From Albula goreensis (lineage: Eukaryota > Chordata > Actinopteri > Albuliformes > Albulidae), in the NCBI GenBank assembly GCA_022829145.1, contig CM040758.1, positions 9,532,128 to 9,596,127 on the forward strand: DNA of 64,000 nucleotides, in the 5' to 3' direction. A model generated the notes under the pieces. That model made no database searches. It had not been told where the DNA came from and saw nothing but the letters and a program-made list of their open reading frames with translations. A program made the position numbers and the translations under genes. Positions 25,983 to 37,580 of the stretch are shown piece after piece (positions within the stretch are counted from its first letter, which is position 1; each line of letters opens with the position of its first letter).

Positions 25983-28900
25983 CCACAGCAACGTCTTCCC
26001 TCATATTATGCAAAAAGTGAAGGAAATGTATTCATGGATCATTCATACATTTGGCCTGATTTGTAGTTTTCAGGGAAAGTTCCAGATAAAATGTACCATA
26101 CGGAAAACAATTTATTCGAGATCTGCTTCAGATCAGATGTTGTTAAAATCATGTTCCTTTTTATAATTTACATGTATTGTACAGTTTTTCAATAAAAAGT
26201 ATGATGCATTTCAGAGTAACGGTTACCTTTTCACTTCAAAGTTTGAAATTGAAAAGGCACAGCTCAGAAAATAACTTCCAAGTCACTCTGATATTAATGT
26301 CTCTGAAATTCCTTTGTAATGTAAATAAAGTAAATACAAAGTATTACAGTAAAATAGTGGCATTCAATAAAATTAGATAACTGTTTCAACATTATCACTT
26401 CAGACAAGACATGTTTTCTCTGCTATCATCATTTAGAGGTCTATATTCTCTTACATGTGAATTTCTAATTGAAATTAAAATGTATCACCAGTTATGATGT
26501 AATATATTTATTATTCCAAATGTGACATAGATTAGCTGAGAAATATTATTATTGTGCTGAGCTCATGAAGGCTAGGTAGTGTCTGTTATATTGTTTGATG
26601 GTAGCCAGCTATTCAACTTCAGAAAGCTACAGAGAAGTTTTAATCAGTTATCATAACCCATAACTAGGATATTTACCACATATATATATATATATATATA
26701 ATGGTAAAGTAGGTCAGATATACGAATGGATTCTTGTGGTAACAGTCGTTACACGTTGTTCTTATGCGTGAGCACAGAGAGTACAAGTTTGAAATATTAT
26801 GTTTTGCAGATCCTGCACAAATACCCGCGTGTCTGTGTGTATGTGCAGGTGTGCATGCCATTGTATTTGGTGGAGCACCAGAGCAGATTCAATGAAGAAA
26901 AGTGATCATTAGAGGTGATGAGCACAAGGCTGTGAGCAGTGACAGTGTGACAGCAGAGAGCTATTTAATTTGTAGGATCAGACAGTGACAAGCTCCATCA
27001 GAGGAAAGCTGAATCCTTTTCATTTGTGTGGAGGAGGAAAGCAGGTCAATTAGCATCAAACATTAGACAACAGATGACAAGCCCATACATTATCACACAG
27101 GACAGTCAAACTAATGAGAAAGGCAGCGGAGATATCACTTCGCATTGGACAGAACTCTGGAGCTAGCTTCTGTCGCTAATAACCGGTAAACCATCTGATG
27201 TGCATATACCTTACTGTCAGGTACCATACAGTCATATATCAGCAAGATGACTGGTTTCTGTGCAGAAGGTTGCACGAACAGTAATTAAATAATTACATTG
27301 AAGTAATTAGGTACCCAATGTATGTTTCTTGGCTGCATTATAATACATTATTAATGAATTATTTGAATGCATAATGCAATCCAAATTAGAGTCAAAGCAT
27401 ATAGATAAAAAACACAATTCCAAATTAAGAAGATCGTCTCTTGGAGAAGTTTACATTAAGCAGCGATAGCTGTAAACATGGATATGTTTAACATAGATTT
27501 AAATAGACTAAATTTCCATAGAGGTTAGTACAGACTTTGAACACATGTTCCTTCTCCTATTTACAACACTTTGCATTATCTTTGAAAGACAACGCTGGTC
27601 TTCATAATTCATTACCACTTAATGCTGGTCTTCATGAGAAGCTCATCACAAGATCTGTCTAAACTCAAGGAATGGACTACTTGTTTACTAGTGCAATAAC
27701 TACTTTTTTGAGTGACACTTTTATTTCTGAAATGTTCTGTGTTTTTACTATGCTTGTTTAATGCACTCGTCTCCAGTCAACATCTGTCTCTGTCTCTCTC
27801 TCTCTCTCTCTCTCCACATACACCGGCCAATCACTGATTACTGGTGCAGGTAATTTTAGTTCTTTTTTTCTTTTCCTTCTTTGGGCTCAGTCAGGTAATT
27901 TATTTCCTCTCCCTGCCCAAAAACATTCATCTTTATACCATTTCAAGCACTGAGATGTGAAGGAAGCAGAGGCCATAGTTGAATGAGATGCATACACAGT
28001 GTGTGAAAACTTCATCAGCTTCATCTGTACCACCTCTACCCTGCAGATCCAGTCGCCATCTTGATTTCAGACAATGGGAAAATAAATCAGAGACTCAAAC
28101 TCAGGAGGATCACAGTCATTGTGTGGTTACATTTGGTGAATATCAGCACTTAAGCCCATCATTGAAGTCCATTGCCAGATGTAAGGGTTCACCCACATTA
28201 ACTAGCTGCCAATGAAATCACAAAAACCTGCATACACTCTCACCCTCCAGGATTTGAGTCTGAGAAATAACCACTGATTATTGTTGATTTTGGCCAAAGC
28301 TGTGCTATACTTGTTGATGTTATCCCAAGCTTAAATGATGGCAAGCATATACTGTGAAAAGATAGAGAATCAATACTCTATTCAGCGAGAATACTGAGGC
28401 CAATCCACCGCATTCAGTCAGGGCCCAGCTAATTTAGAGCAACAGGGTTCCTTATATGAAGAGTCACAAAAACATGGAGCTTCACGTCATGTTTTTTTCC
28501 TATATCAACTAATAAAATAAGAAATTTACACTGTAGGTCAAATCAGAGAAGTGCCTGGTTTCCTGTCTTCAATGGCCATCCTCTTCAAAAAGATCAACAA
28601 AGCTAAAGAAGACATTGTTGAGCTCTTTCCACCATGTGGTCAATGGGGCAAGACAGATTTGAAGTCTCTCCTGTCTGTTATTTGATTTGCTGAAGGGAGC
28701 GTAGTGTTTTTATATTGATTTTGAGGTCCTAAAGGAATGTGACATCATTATGAGGATTGACCTTATAATCATCCACCGCCCTGGAGCCTCTGCTGGGCCT
28801 ACAGTCTCCCTGAAGGACTTTACAGGCAGTCTATCATCTGGGAAATTGGTGTGGGTTATTTGTTTTGTGGATCTCATCTCTTACTTTTCTACCCATCCAA

Positions 28901-29299
28901 TCAGCAGCTTACCGGGCTTGCAGTCTTTTTTGAATAAGCAGAATTCACTTCTCCATAATCTTTGCAGGGTGGGTATCTGAGACACCAAGTGGGACACCTA
29001 ACTTGTCTGCCCACTCTAATGTGCTATTTCCCTGCCCATCACATTTGTCATGTGACTAACCATGAGCCTGACCCAGCCAATCCACCATCAGAAATCTGCC
29101 AATACCAAACAGATTCAAGGAAATCAGATATTTATGGTATAGCATCAGGTGTTGAGGCCGTATCTAGGAGACATGTTTGTGTGGTGCAAGGAGGTGGTTG
29201 TATCAGAGCTGAAGAAGAAATTAAGTTAGGGTTTAGCTTTATCAGACAAAAGTAAGGTAATATATGACACACATTCAGAAATTCACACCTTAAAAATGG
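25983..29299. other. Non-coding; short TA and CT runs
   Basis: A (TA)n run lies at 26678-26700 and a (CT)n run at 27785-27814. A small direct repeat of GCTGGTCTTCAT occurs at about 27593 and 27631. No gene is supported. Confidence 0.5.
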
Positions 29300-29440
29300 T
29301 GCTGCAAACGAAATGGATGCTGTCCGTGGTCCTGCAGCTCTGCTCGGATGAATATTATCCATGGCACTGCAGTCCAGATGAAATGGCTGCTGTCCATGGT
29401 CCTGTAGGTAAAATTGATATTTCTTTGTGGTTCTGCAGCA
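29300..29440. repeat. Degenerate tandem repeat, about 35-bp unit
   Basis: About four poorly matched units of the form ATGNNTRTCCRTGGYNCTGCAG occur in a row, the best pair being AAATGGATGCTGTCCGTGGT and AAATGGCTGCTGTCCATGGT about 70 bp apart. Confidence 0.55.
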
Positions 29441-29880
29441 CTCTCAACATGCCAAGCCAGGTGATGACACAGTTGTGCTTAGAACACATGCAGAGCACTC
29501 CCTACTCCATAATGTGTTATTTGTTGATATAGTCATCTAACATCGGATGACAAAGTCACAGATAAAAGTTAAATATTGCATATTAAACAAAGTCACAAAC
29601 TTTTACAGAGAGTTTTTCGTTGAGTCTGAGACCCTTGAGGTGTTCAAACCCAGGCACTGATGCAAATCTGTATCCTGTGTAGGCTAACCATTATCAATTT
29701 TTGTCTTTGAATGATTACATTCATTAGAGGAGGATTCTCAGCCATGTTGTTGAAAACAGTGCAACATCATCTTCTGAGTAGTTCTACAGTAGAGACAACT
29801 CAATCCAAACACCAAACGAGTGAAACCAAAATATAACCCAATAAGTTATTAAACAAGTCCATGTGGCTCTATAATATGAT

Positions 29881-30013
29881 AGTTAGAGAGCTGGTCTTGT
29901 GTCTCAGAGGTTACAGGTTTGGGTCCTATGGGTAAGCATCCAGCTGTATCCCTAGACTGCATGGAAAGAAGTAGATATTTATGTCAGTCTGGATAAGAGT
30001 GTTGGCTAAATGT
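29881..30013 (+). mobile_element. tRNA-derived SINE with LINE2-type tail
   Basis: The head resembles a tRNA (AGTTAGAGAGCTGGTCTTGT, then a B-box-like GGTTTGGGTCC). The 3' end is CTGGATAAGAGTGTTGGCTAAATG, close to the GGATAAGAGCGTCTGCTAAATG tail shared by many teleost SINEs and L2-clade LINEs. It is short and diverged, thus old and inactive. Confidence 0.8.
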
Positions 30014-30399
30014 AGGTAAAAATCATGCATTCAAGAAGTAGTAGTAGCATGTCTTTCAGGGCATTTATGAAGGTTGCCATGATGAGTGCCCCTTTTAGCA
30101 CAATGCCCTCCACCGCTGCTGTGACAGAGGCCATGCTATGACTCGTGCACTCTGCTGCAGACTACAGGCTCCAGTATCAAGCAGGAGGCTGTACTGACAG
30201 TGAGCGGGGATAGCAGCCCGCTTAACTTCCACACACAGCTGCTCTGACTCTCTGCTCTGAGAGCTAACAGTAGTTACCTTGTTCCCAGCACAAAGGACTG
30301 TACCATAATAAAATGCTGTCTCCGGCGGAATTGCGGTATAATTGGGATTGTTAACACACCAGGCTCCTGGGGGAGACCAGCTTCTGTCTTTGTGTAAAG
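30014..30399. other. Non-coding
   Basis: Nothing is supported here. Confidence 0.4.
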
Positions 30400-30682
30400 C
30401 ACACACATACACACTCTCTCTCTCTCTCACACACACACACATAAAGCACATACACACACACAAACACATGCACAGGCGCTCATTCTCTTTTTATCTCTAA
30501 CTATCTCTCTCACACACACAAAGACACACACAGGCATTCAATCTCTCTTTATCTCTCACTCTCTCTCTCACAAACTCAGCAGCACACACACAGAGAGAGA
30601 GAGAAACATCCCCACATACCTTCACTCTTTCTGTTTTATATACACTTACACAATGGAGACAGACACACTCTCTCCCTCTCTA

Positions 30683-30723
<41 letters not shown>

Positions 30724-30738
30724 AACACCAACTCACCT

Positions 30739-30802
<64 letters not shown>

Positions 30803-30839
30803 ACACACACACATACAAACACCAACTCATCTTTCTCTT

Positions 30840-30870
<31 letters not shown>

Positions 30871-30875
30871 AAGCA
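30400..30875. repeat. Compound CT/CA microsatellite cluster
   Basis: CT and CA tracts alternate, with the block ACATACAAACACCAACTCA followed by (TCTCTT)n repeated twice (about 30718 and 30810). This suggests local duplication of a compound unit. Frames across it are low-complexity artefacts. Confidence 0.9.
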
Positions 30876-31959
30876 CATCTTAATTCTGTTGTGAATAAAA
30901 ATAAAAGGCAAACAAGAAATCTGCATTCAACCAAAGCTTTCTGGATGGATGTATTATTGTGTTTATATACAGCCTAGCTATTTCTAACAGCTATTTTTAT
31001 TCACAATTCCTCAGAGAACTTGTGTTTTGAACACACATTAATGGAGCTATCAAAGACAGGGGACATTTTGAGAAGAAAAAAAAAGATTTGAAGAAATGTT
31101 AGTCCTGTAGCCTATCTACATGTACAAACCAAGACAAAACAGTTACATACAAAAAAATAGATTGATGATAAGGCTTTCATTTATGCCCTGACCTTAAATG
31201 TGTTTTCTAGTGTATCTTTTTTTCTTTTGTTTGATATTACATCAAAAGGAAACATTCAGTAACTTTATAACTACAATACTCTGGTTTCTCATTTTGTGGT
31301 GGGTTAATTTCTGTTGGGTGACTCTAATGATAATGCTGGGTATGTCAATATTTTGGCCGAGAACTATGGGCAAGAAAAATGTTAAGTAGGCCGTTGTGCA
31401 ATGCCTGAACACATAGCCTGTGTGGTAATTAGGCGGTATCCCTCTCAAGACAAAAGAAATACACTTAGAAATTCAATTAAGAACGCCCGAGGGTAGTTAA
31501 GCACATACTTCATTGAAAATGCTAATGAAACATTCTCCTTAAAACCCACTTCCATCATTTTGTCATTAAAAAGGAAAGAGAGGGAGGGAAAGGCATCCCT
31601 GATGATTCTGATCAATAGCATTTGTCTACAGATTCACCCCCGCCAGGCAAACCTTCCCAAGGATTCCTCACCTGCTGTAACAGCGGCTAACAGTAATTTG
31701 GTAAACATGGAGCTACAAAAGACAATCCCATCATCTGTTGAGCACAACACTTTGAGTGAATTCATTTTTGAAAGAAGGATATCTATTCTTTTATGCTCCC
31801 GTCTGTGCTACATCCATCCTACTTCCGATCTTGTAGTTGTACCCATCTCGCTCTACACATTTGATACTGCAGATTTCATCAAAGGTGATTATTTTAAATT
31901 GTAAACCTAGATCCAGATAATGTATGTATATGTTCTACCAATGAAATTATTTATTTTTA

Positions 31960-31961
<2 letters not shown>
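30876..31961. other. Non-coding, nothing assignable
   Basis: There are only short frames without splice or domain support. Confidence 0.45.

Positions 31962-32052
<91 letters not shown>
31962..32052. repeat. (TG)n microsatellite, about 45 units
   Basis: It is a pure alternating TG tract and is probably highly polymorphic. Confidence 0.98.
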
Positions 32053-32058
<6 letters not shown>

Positions 32059-34559
32059 ATAGAACTAAAGATTTAGTACAGACATTGTGACTGGGGTGGT
32101 CAAGTCTCACAGTTCCCGGATTAGCAGTCCACATCACATGAGCTAGTTGGTGCTCTGGCTCAGTCTTGGCCTTCCCTGTGACTGACCTGATCAGAAGGAC
32201 AAGAGTATGTAACATGTGACATGTGACATGTGACCAACACCATAATGGGAAAAAACAGGTTGAGAGATCATGTGACAGATTACATGAAATATAGTCATCA
32301 TCATCCACTCTTCTACAACTTATCTATCGCATGTATAATTAATAAACACCATTGACAAGTCATTTGACATGAGTGGCAACTGTCTATTTATATTTCAGCT
32401 TCAGATTTTACCAATAAATGTAACCAAAAATCGGTCCTGCATGTAGGTAACAATTATTCTTCATATTCTGAATCAAATAATTAATTTGTTACTTATGTAT
32501 TTATTATGATTTTTTTGTATAACATCTTACAAAAACCACTATACATTTTACATTGAACCATGAACACACAATGCACCTGCATTCTAGCTTCTTGAAAGAG
32601 GGCCAATTGATTTATTTAACTTAAGATATACTTTTTGTTTCATTGTGAATGAAATTTTCATAAGCCGATTTAGAGGTGGTGAAATATAAATGATTCCGTT
32701 AAAGTTTAATCATAAATCAGTCTGTCAGTATATGAGAGAAGACACTGATTGCCCCTTGATGTCTACTCAACGGGTGCACGAGGGGTGGCTTCAGCGCGCG
32801 CCGTCCCACGCGAGAGGTAAACCTTTCAGCTGCCGGGTGGCTATGTAACTGCGGTACACAAGCAACAGCTTTGTTGCTGCCGTGGGACATATTGGCTGTC
32901 TTTGAGCATCAAAATCAAAAATGTAGTAACTAAAGTCGTTAACAAAGAGGCGTCGTGTAGCCTATAGCAAGAGACTATCAAGTTCACATGCGAATCACAT
33001 TCTGCATGCGATTATGGAATATTAATACATAATCTATAATATGGCACTTCAAATCCCTGAGTATTACTTCGCCTCACCAGGAAAATGCTATTATTAAAAA
33101 GACATGAAATATTTGACAAATATTACACTTTTCTCTATATTTTTCATGTGAATTACATTCATTAGGCGTAACACAAGGCTTTAAGTTTTAAAAGAAAATC
33201 TCCTAAATCAATTTCTGAATGAAAAATCGGATATATTAGCTAAAATAGCAACACTACAAAGAGACGATGATCTTAAAGGCTAATGCATCCTCGCTTTCCT
33301 GAAAAAGGACTGTTTCAACATGTTCGTATCAAAGTAATTGTTGGCCAAACAAAACTTTTTTAATCGTTGTTTTGACTATTACAATGGCTAATCCTTTGTC
33401 AGAAGCGGAATAATTAAAGGAAAGGACACCGAATCCAAAAGAAATCTCACGATTTGGCACGACCTTCACTGTTACTATACTTTAACATGCCATACACTAA
33501 CTACTCTACAGCTGTCATACATATTTGTGTAAAGGTAAAGCTAAATGTTTTATTAATGGGAAACCTTGTCGTTTGAATTCTAAAGTAACGTCATATTGAT
33601 TTCCGAACTCTTGCTTATAACAGGACGATGGCAAGGTACTTTATGTGACCTGGAAATAATACATCCTTTCTCTATAAGGGTCGCCTACTTAATCAGCAGT
33701 TTATAGTAATTACCCCATCCAAAGGATTCGAACAGATTAAACAAATTAGATAACCCTTGTTAATTAGAATATGATTAAAGGTTTTTAATTATATCACTGA
33801 TGAAGTACCCTAATTAGTGTGAAGATATGATAATAGCCCGCTGCGACAAGTATATAATTGTATTGGGTTTGCAATCAAATTCTAAAGACTTTTTTTTTAA
33901 ATCCACTTTCCGTCGCCATTAATAAGATATTTCCTATATAAGGACCATTCTATAAATTCATTATACATGTGTTGTATCACAAACTATCCGCTTGCTTATT
34001 TCTATAATTAAGAAAGCTAATAAATTCGTCAAGGTGAATTAGGCGCACAAATTATATAAATCGAAACAGATGACTTATTGAAAAACTGATTCACGAGCTT
34101 AAATGAAATTTCAATTTAATAATCCTTTCCCTACCAGGAGATAATTTGTTTATAGGTGTATTCCCCTTCTTCCAATTGCCTTTTGAACCATAATTATTTT
34201 TTCCCTGTCAGTATATATCGTTCTCAATAAAAACTATTTATGATTTTATTTTTGCTTCCTTAAAAATATTTATTCTGCCCTTGCAGCTATGATTTATAGA
34301 CTTAAACCTCGCCGTGCAACCATGAAACAATGAACCGTTAAGTTCCCTTCACCGACAATATAACAAGCGGAATCTGACTCGTCATATGTTTCGTTTGGCT
34401 CTTTTTCTTTAGGTTCCAAATAATTTAAAATGAAGCGAAGCCCAATGCTGTTTTTAGCCATCTGAAATGAATGCCTTGTCGAGGACTGCCCATGCGCAGA
34501 ATCCCCAGCGGCGCAGGGGCTAATGAAGAATAATAAATCATTTAAGGTTTTCAGGTATA
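32053..34559. other. pou4f2 upstream region, AT-rich, homeodomain-site rich
   Basis: No coding sequence is seen. A short CATGTGA triple repeat lies near 32210-32230. From about 33050 to 34300 the DNA is rich in TAAT-type cores, including the evenly spaced trio at 33761-33816. A CpG-containing stretch lies at 32770-32830. Promoter-proximal enhancers would be expected here from the biology of the gene, but none can be shown from sequence alone. Confidence 0.45.
33755..33820 (+). promoter_or_regulatory. three evenly spaced TAATTA homeodomain core sites
   Basis: TAATTA occurs at 33761, 33786 and 33811, exactly 25 bp apart each time, about 1.45 kb upstream of the pou4f2 ATG. TAATTA is the core bound by many homeodomain proteins. 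The surrounding DNA is AT-rich, so some of these could arise by chance; the equal spacing is what stands out. Enhancer function is an inference. Confidence 0.3.
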
Positions 34560-35254
34560 GCGGCAGCAGTAGAAAGAGAGAGAGAGAGAGAGCGAGCGAG
34601 CGAGAGAGAGAGGAGAGAGAGAGCAGCCTGCCCTCCACCTCAGAGAAGAGATAGATCGAGTCCCAGCTGCATTGAACATGGTCGAAGTGTCGAGGTAGTC
34701 ACTATTTATCTCTTAATTAAATTCATTGTTGAACCGGAAACAACAGAGAAGGGTCAAAGAGCACTCCGACTTATGAGCCAGTTTTTTTGGGAAGTCTGAA
34801 TGAAGAAAGAAAAAAATCCATTTTTATCGTAGCGGCATCTTTGAGGACCAAAACACAAACTAATAACGAAAAACAAAGAAAAATAAGAGAATAGAAATCA
34901 GGGGGAGGGAAAAAATCTTTAAAAAGCAATAGGGTGGGAGGCGGGCGTTTATTTTGAGGAGTGGCGTGCTACAGTCATAGGAGGAGAGGAACCTGAGGCG
35001 CGTGGCGTGTGCTACTCGCGACATCACTCCAGCTAGACAGCAGCTCGACTTCCGAGTCCCCAGACCTGTGGGGTAATAGTTGATGTGCTGCACAGAGACA
35101 AGACACATTGTTCTTTCTCTTTGATTCCACCGCGCAGTAGTTATAAGAAAACTGACTCGAGACTTGCGGAGGCAGCTGGGCTCGAGCTCCTTACCGAAGA
35201 GGCGGAGTCTCAACTTGTTAAAAGGAACTTGCTTCAACTCGGTCGCCCGCAAAT
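34560..35254 (+). promoter_or_regulatory. pou4f2: pou4f2 proximal promoter and 5' leader region
   Basis: The start of transcription cannot be fixed from sequence. The region holds a GA/GAGC purine tract (34570-34622) and CAGCTG E-boxes at 34664-34669 and 35173-35178. CAGCTG is a class that proneural bHLH factors bind, and Atoh7 acting upstream of Pou4f2 is established in the mouse retina; linking these two E-boxes to it is inference. Short upstream ORFs begin at 34678 (6 codons) and 34773 (8 codons). No clear TATA box was found. CpGs become commoner from about 34930 onward. Confidence 0.6.
34570..34622. repeat. (GA)n / GAGC purine tract
   Basis: GA repeats are interrupted by GCGAGCGAGC, in the pou4f2 leader or proximal promoter. 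Confidence 0.9.
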
Positions 35255-35485
35255 ATGATGATGATGTCTCTGAACAGCAAGCAGGCATTCACAATGCCCC
35301 ACACCAGCTTGCCCGAGCCCAAGTACTCCAGCTTGCATTCGTCTTCGTCTTCCACTTTGACTTCGAATGCTCCTTCCTCTTCCTGCTCTTCTCGACACAG
35401 TAGTACCATCAGCAGCAGCGGTAGCACCAGCACCAGCTCCAGCAGCACGGAGACGATGCGCCGAGCCTGTCTCCCAGCCCCGCCG
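35255..35485 (+). CDS. pou4f2: pou4f2 coding exon 1
   Basis: It encodes residues 1-77, from the ATG run to LPAPP. The exon ends CCG with a strong donor, GTACGT, immediately after, and the intron is phase 0. The position, between LPAPP and SNIFGG, is where POU4F2 is split in other vertebrates. Where mammals carry a Gly-rich stretch, this exon encodes a Ser-rich low-complexity stretch written with AGC and TCC/TCT codons, so the tract has changed in composition between lineages. Confidence 0.95.
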
Positions 35486-36719
35486 GTACGTATTCTGCAT
35501 AATCACCGCTTAAAGGCACATTTTGACAGCCCACTTTTTTTTGCTTGATGTTTTTTTCATGTCTGCGTAGCAAATCACCCAACACCTCCATTTTCCCCCC
35601 AACTTGTGTATTCAGCCGGGTTTGCCTCTCGTATTAATTTTTATGACCTGGGATGTTGCATGTGTCTTGTTTTGTGTGTTCTTTTTTAGGGATTTTTTTT
35701 TACATTCTGGAAATGTTTTAATCCGAAGAGTGGAGAGAGGGAATTCCCCGCTGACAGTAATGTGTGCATTCTATTTGCAATTGCAGAGCAATATATTCGG
35801 AGGTCTGGATGAGAGTTTGTTGGCGCGCGCTGAAGCTCTGGCGGCGGTGGATATAGTTTCTCAGACCAAGAGCCACCACCACCACCCTCCGCATCACAGC
35901 CCCTTCAAGCCGGACGCGACCTACCACACCATGAACTCTCTCCCCTGCACCTCCTCCTCTTCCTCTTCTGTGCCCATATCTCACCCTTCCGCCCTGGCGG
36001 GTCACCACCACCATCACCACCACCACCACCACCACCAGCCTCACCAGGCGCTGGAGGGGGACCTGCTGGATCACATCACCCCGGGTCTGGCGCTCGGGGC
36101 AATGGCGGGACCGGACGGATCTGTTGTGTCCACGCCGGCGCACCCTGCCCACATGGCGGGAATGAACCACATGCACCAGGCGGCCCTCAACATGGCCCAC
36201 GCCCACGGGCTGCCCTCCCACATGGGCTGCATGAGCGACGTGGACGCCGATCCCAGGGACTTGGAGGCCTTCGCGGAGAGATTTAAGCAGAGACGGATCA
36301 AACTCGGGGTAACCCAGGCGGATGTAGGGTCAGCGCTGGCCAACCTCAAGATTCCAGGGGTCGGTTCCCTCAGTCAAAGTACCATCTGCCGATTTGAGTC
36401 TCTCACCCTCTCTCACAATAATATGATCGCTTTGAAACCGATTCTACAGGCGTGGCTGGAGGAGGCGGAGAAGACCCACAGGGAGAAACTGAACAAACCG
36501 GAGCTTTTCAACGGGACAGAGAAGAAGAGGAAGCGCACTTCCATAGCGGCCCCAGAAAAGAGGTCTTTAGAAGCCTACTTCGCCATTCAGCCGCGTCCCT
36601 CCTCGGAGAAAATAGCAGCTATCGCTGAAAAACTGGACCTCAAAAAGAACGTTGTGCGGGTCTGGTTCTGCAACCAGCGACAGAAACAAAAACGAATGAA
36701 ATACTCTGCGTGCGTCTAG
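35255..36719 (+). CDS. pou4f2: POU domain class 4 transcription factor 2 (Brn3b), join(35255..35485,35787..36719)
   Basis: Nuclear POU-homeodomain transcription factor; in vertebrates POU4F2 drives retinal ganglion cell and sensory neuron differentiation, downstream of Atoh7 in the retina. The spliced product is 387 residues (human about 409). It starts with four Met and SLNSKQAF, the POU4F2 N-terminus, so the first ATG of the run is taken. Residues 25-64 are Ser/Thr-rich. The POU-IV box (GLDESLLARAEALAAVDI) is about 83-100. His runs lie at 107-110 and 150-160 (11 His). The POU-specific domain is about 232-306. A basic KKRKR patch (323-327) opens the homeodomain (about 323-382), which has W370, F371, C372 and N373 of the recognition helix. 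The C-terminus is MKYSACV, against MKYSAGI in human. The SNIFGG junction, the KSHHHHPPHHSPFKPDATYHTMN-type segment and the MKYSA ending point to POU4F2, not POU4F1 or POU4F3. No break is seen. Confidence 0.97.
35486..35786 (+). other. pou4f2: pou4f2 intron 1 (301 bp)
   Basis: The donor is GTACGT at 35486 and the acceptor is TTGCAATTGCAG ending at 35786. The interior is T-rich. The frame of exon 2 stays open back through part of the intron to 35604 but has no suitable ATG, so this is not coding. A GCATAATCACC sequence near 35497 loosely resembles class IV POU sites; I give it no weight. Confidence 0.93.
35787..36719 (+). CDS. pou4f2: pou4f2 coding exon 2 (POU-specific domain and homeodomain)
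   Basis: It encodes residues 78-387 and the TAG stop. The POU-specific domain spans about 36249-36473 and the homeodomain about 36522-36701. The exon is clearly richer in GC and CpG than the DNA around it. The codons of the 11-His run are nearly all CAC with one CAT, so the run is an almost pure trinucleotide repeat and is likely to vary in length between individuals. Confidence 0.96.
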   Translation, partial: SNIFGGLDESLLARAEALAAVDIVSQTKSHHHHPPHHSPFKPDATYHTMNSLPCTSSSSSSVPISHPSALAGHHHHHHHHHHHQPHQALEGDLLDHITPGLALGAMAGPDGSVVSTPAHPAHMAGMNHMHQAALNMAHAHGLPSHMGCMSDVDADPRDLEAFAERFKQRRIKLGVTQADVGSALANLKIPGVGSLSQSTICRFESLTLSHNNMIALKPILQAWLEEAEKTHREKLNKPELFNGTEKKRKRTSIAAPEKRSLEAYFAIQPRPSSEKIAAIAEKLDLKKNVVRVWFCNQRQKQKRMKYSACV

Positions 36720-37170
36720 TTTGACCACTTGCGTTATAAAGAACAATGAAGGCATACAGACCCATAAACTGTTTAGAGACTATTTGTATGATATTTCTTA
36801 TCCCACACGTTTTTCAATCATCAATGAATTGTACATTGAAGCAGAATTATTCACTGTATTCAAAGTGACTGAAAAATCAAAACACTGTCACGTCTTTTAC
36901 CCAGAAAGGATGTGGAATAATTTAAAAGGATCGTTTGACTGAGCAAGTAAGAACGTTCCGTTTTCCCCGCTTACTATTCTTCACAATTTTGCCAATGAAC
37001 AACAACTTACTACACTGAAGTATTGTTTTATGTTTTTTATATTTCAGATATTGGTATTGATAGTATTAATTTCACATATTGAATAATATGTAGGCAAAAA
37101 GTAAGTATACTAATGCACTTAACATCGTATATTGATTTCTGTTTAGCTAAAAGCAGGCCGTGGATACTTA

Positions 37171-37256
<86 letters not shown>

Positions 37257-37580
37257 ACAGAAAATACAAATGCAATATCGCAGTGCAATATATTGCAGTT
37301 CCTCCGTTATTATGGTGTCGTTTGGTGGTTTTGGATCGAAGCATTGGAGGCACGGAGGGCTTCATTGTAGTCACTGGAAGCGATTATTAGATCACTGCCA
37401 AACAACCCCCTGTAAATTATGCATATATCCTTCCCTTACTTAATTTTACATTCGTTATGATTAATTCCACCTCTCACATTTTAAGTGTGTTGACAGCTGC
37501 CGAAATAAACAGACAGTTCTGTATTCATTTTATTTAGAGAAGCCATGGTATAAAATAAAGCAGTTTAGGGATATTTTAAA
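36720..37580 (+). other. pou4f2: pou4f2 probable 3' UTR with (TA)n tract and AATAAA signals
   Basis: After the stop at 36717-36719 there is no further coding sequence. A (TA)n tract runs from 37174 to 37252. AATAAA hexamers lie at 37504-37509 and 37554-37559, so a transcript ending near 37525-37580 would have a 3' UTR of about 0.8 kb. This end is a prediction: later signals could be used, and mammalian POU4F2 has a long 3' UTR. Confidence 0.45.
37174..37252. repeat. (TA)n microsatellite, about 39 units
   Basis: It is a pure alternating TA tract inside the likely pou4f2 3' UTR. If transcribed, it would form a long self-complementary AU hairpin. Confidence 0.97.

Noticed and set aside
35604-35786. 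Open extension of pou4f2 exon 2 into the intron
   Set aside because: It has no proper start codon, and the exon 1 product with the conserved POU4F2 N-terminus joins in phase at 35787.
35718-36221. 167-codon frame antisense to pou4f2 exon 2
   Set aside because: It is a shadow of GC-rich coding sequence and the CAC-rich His repeat (reads as Val runs).
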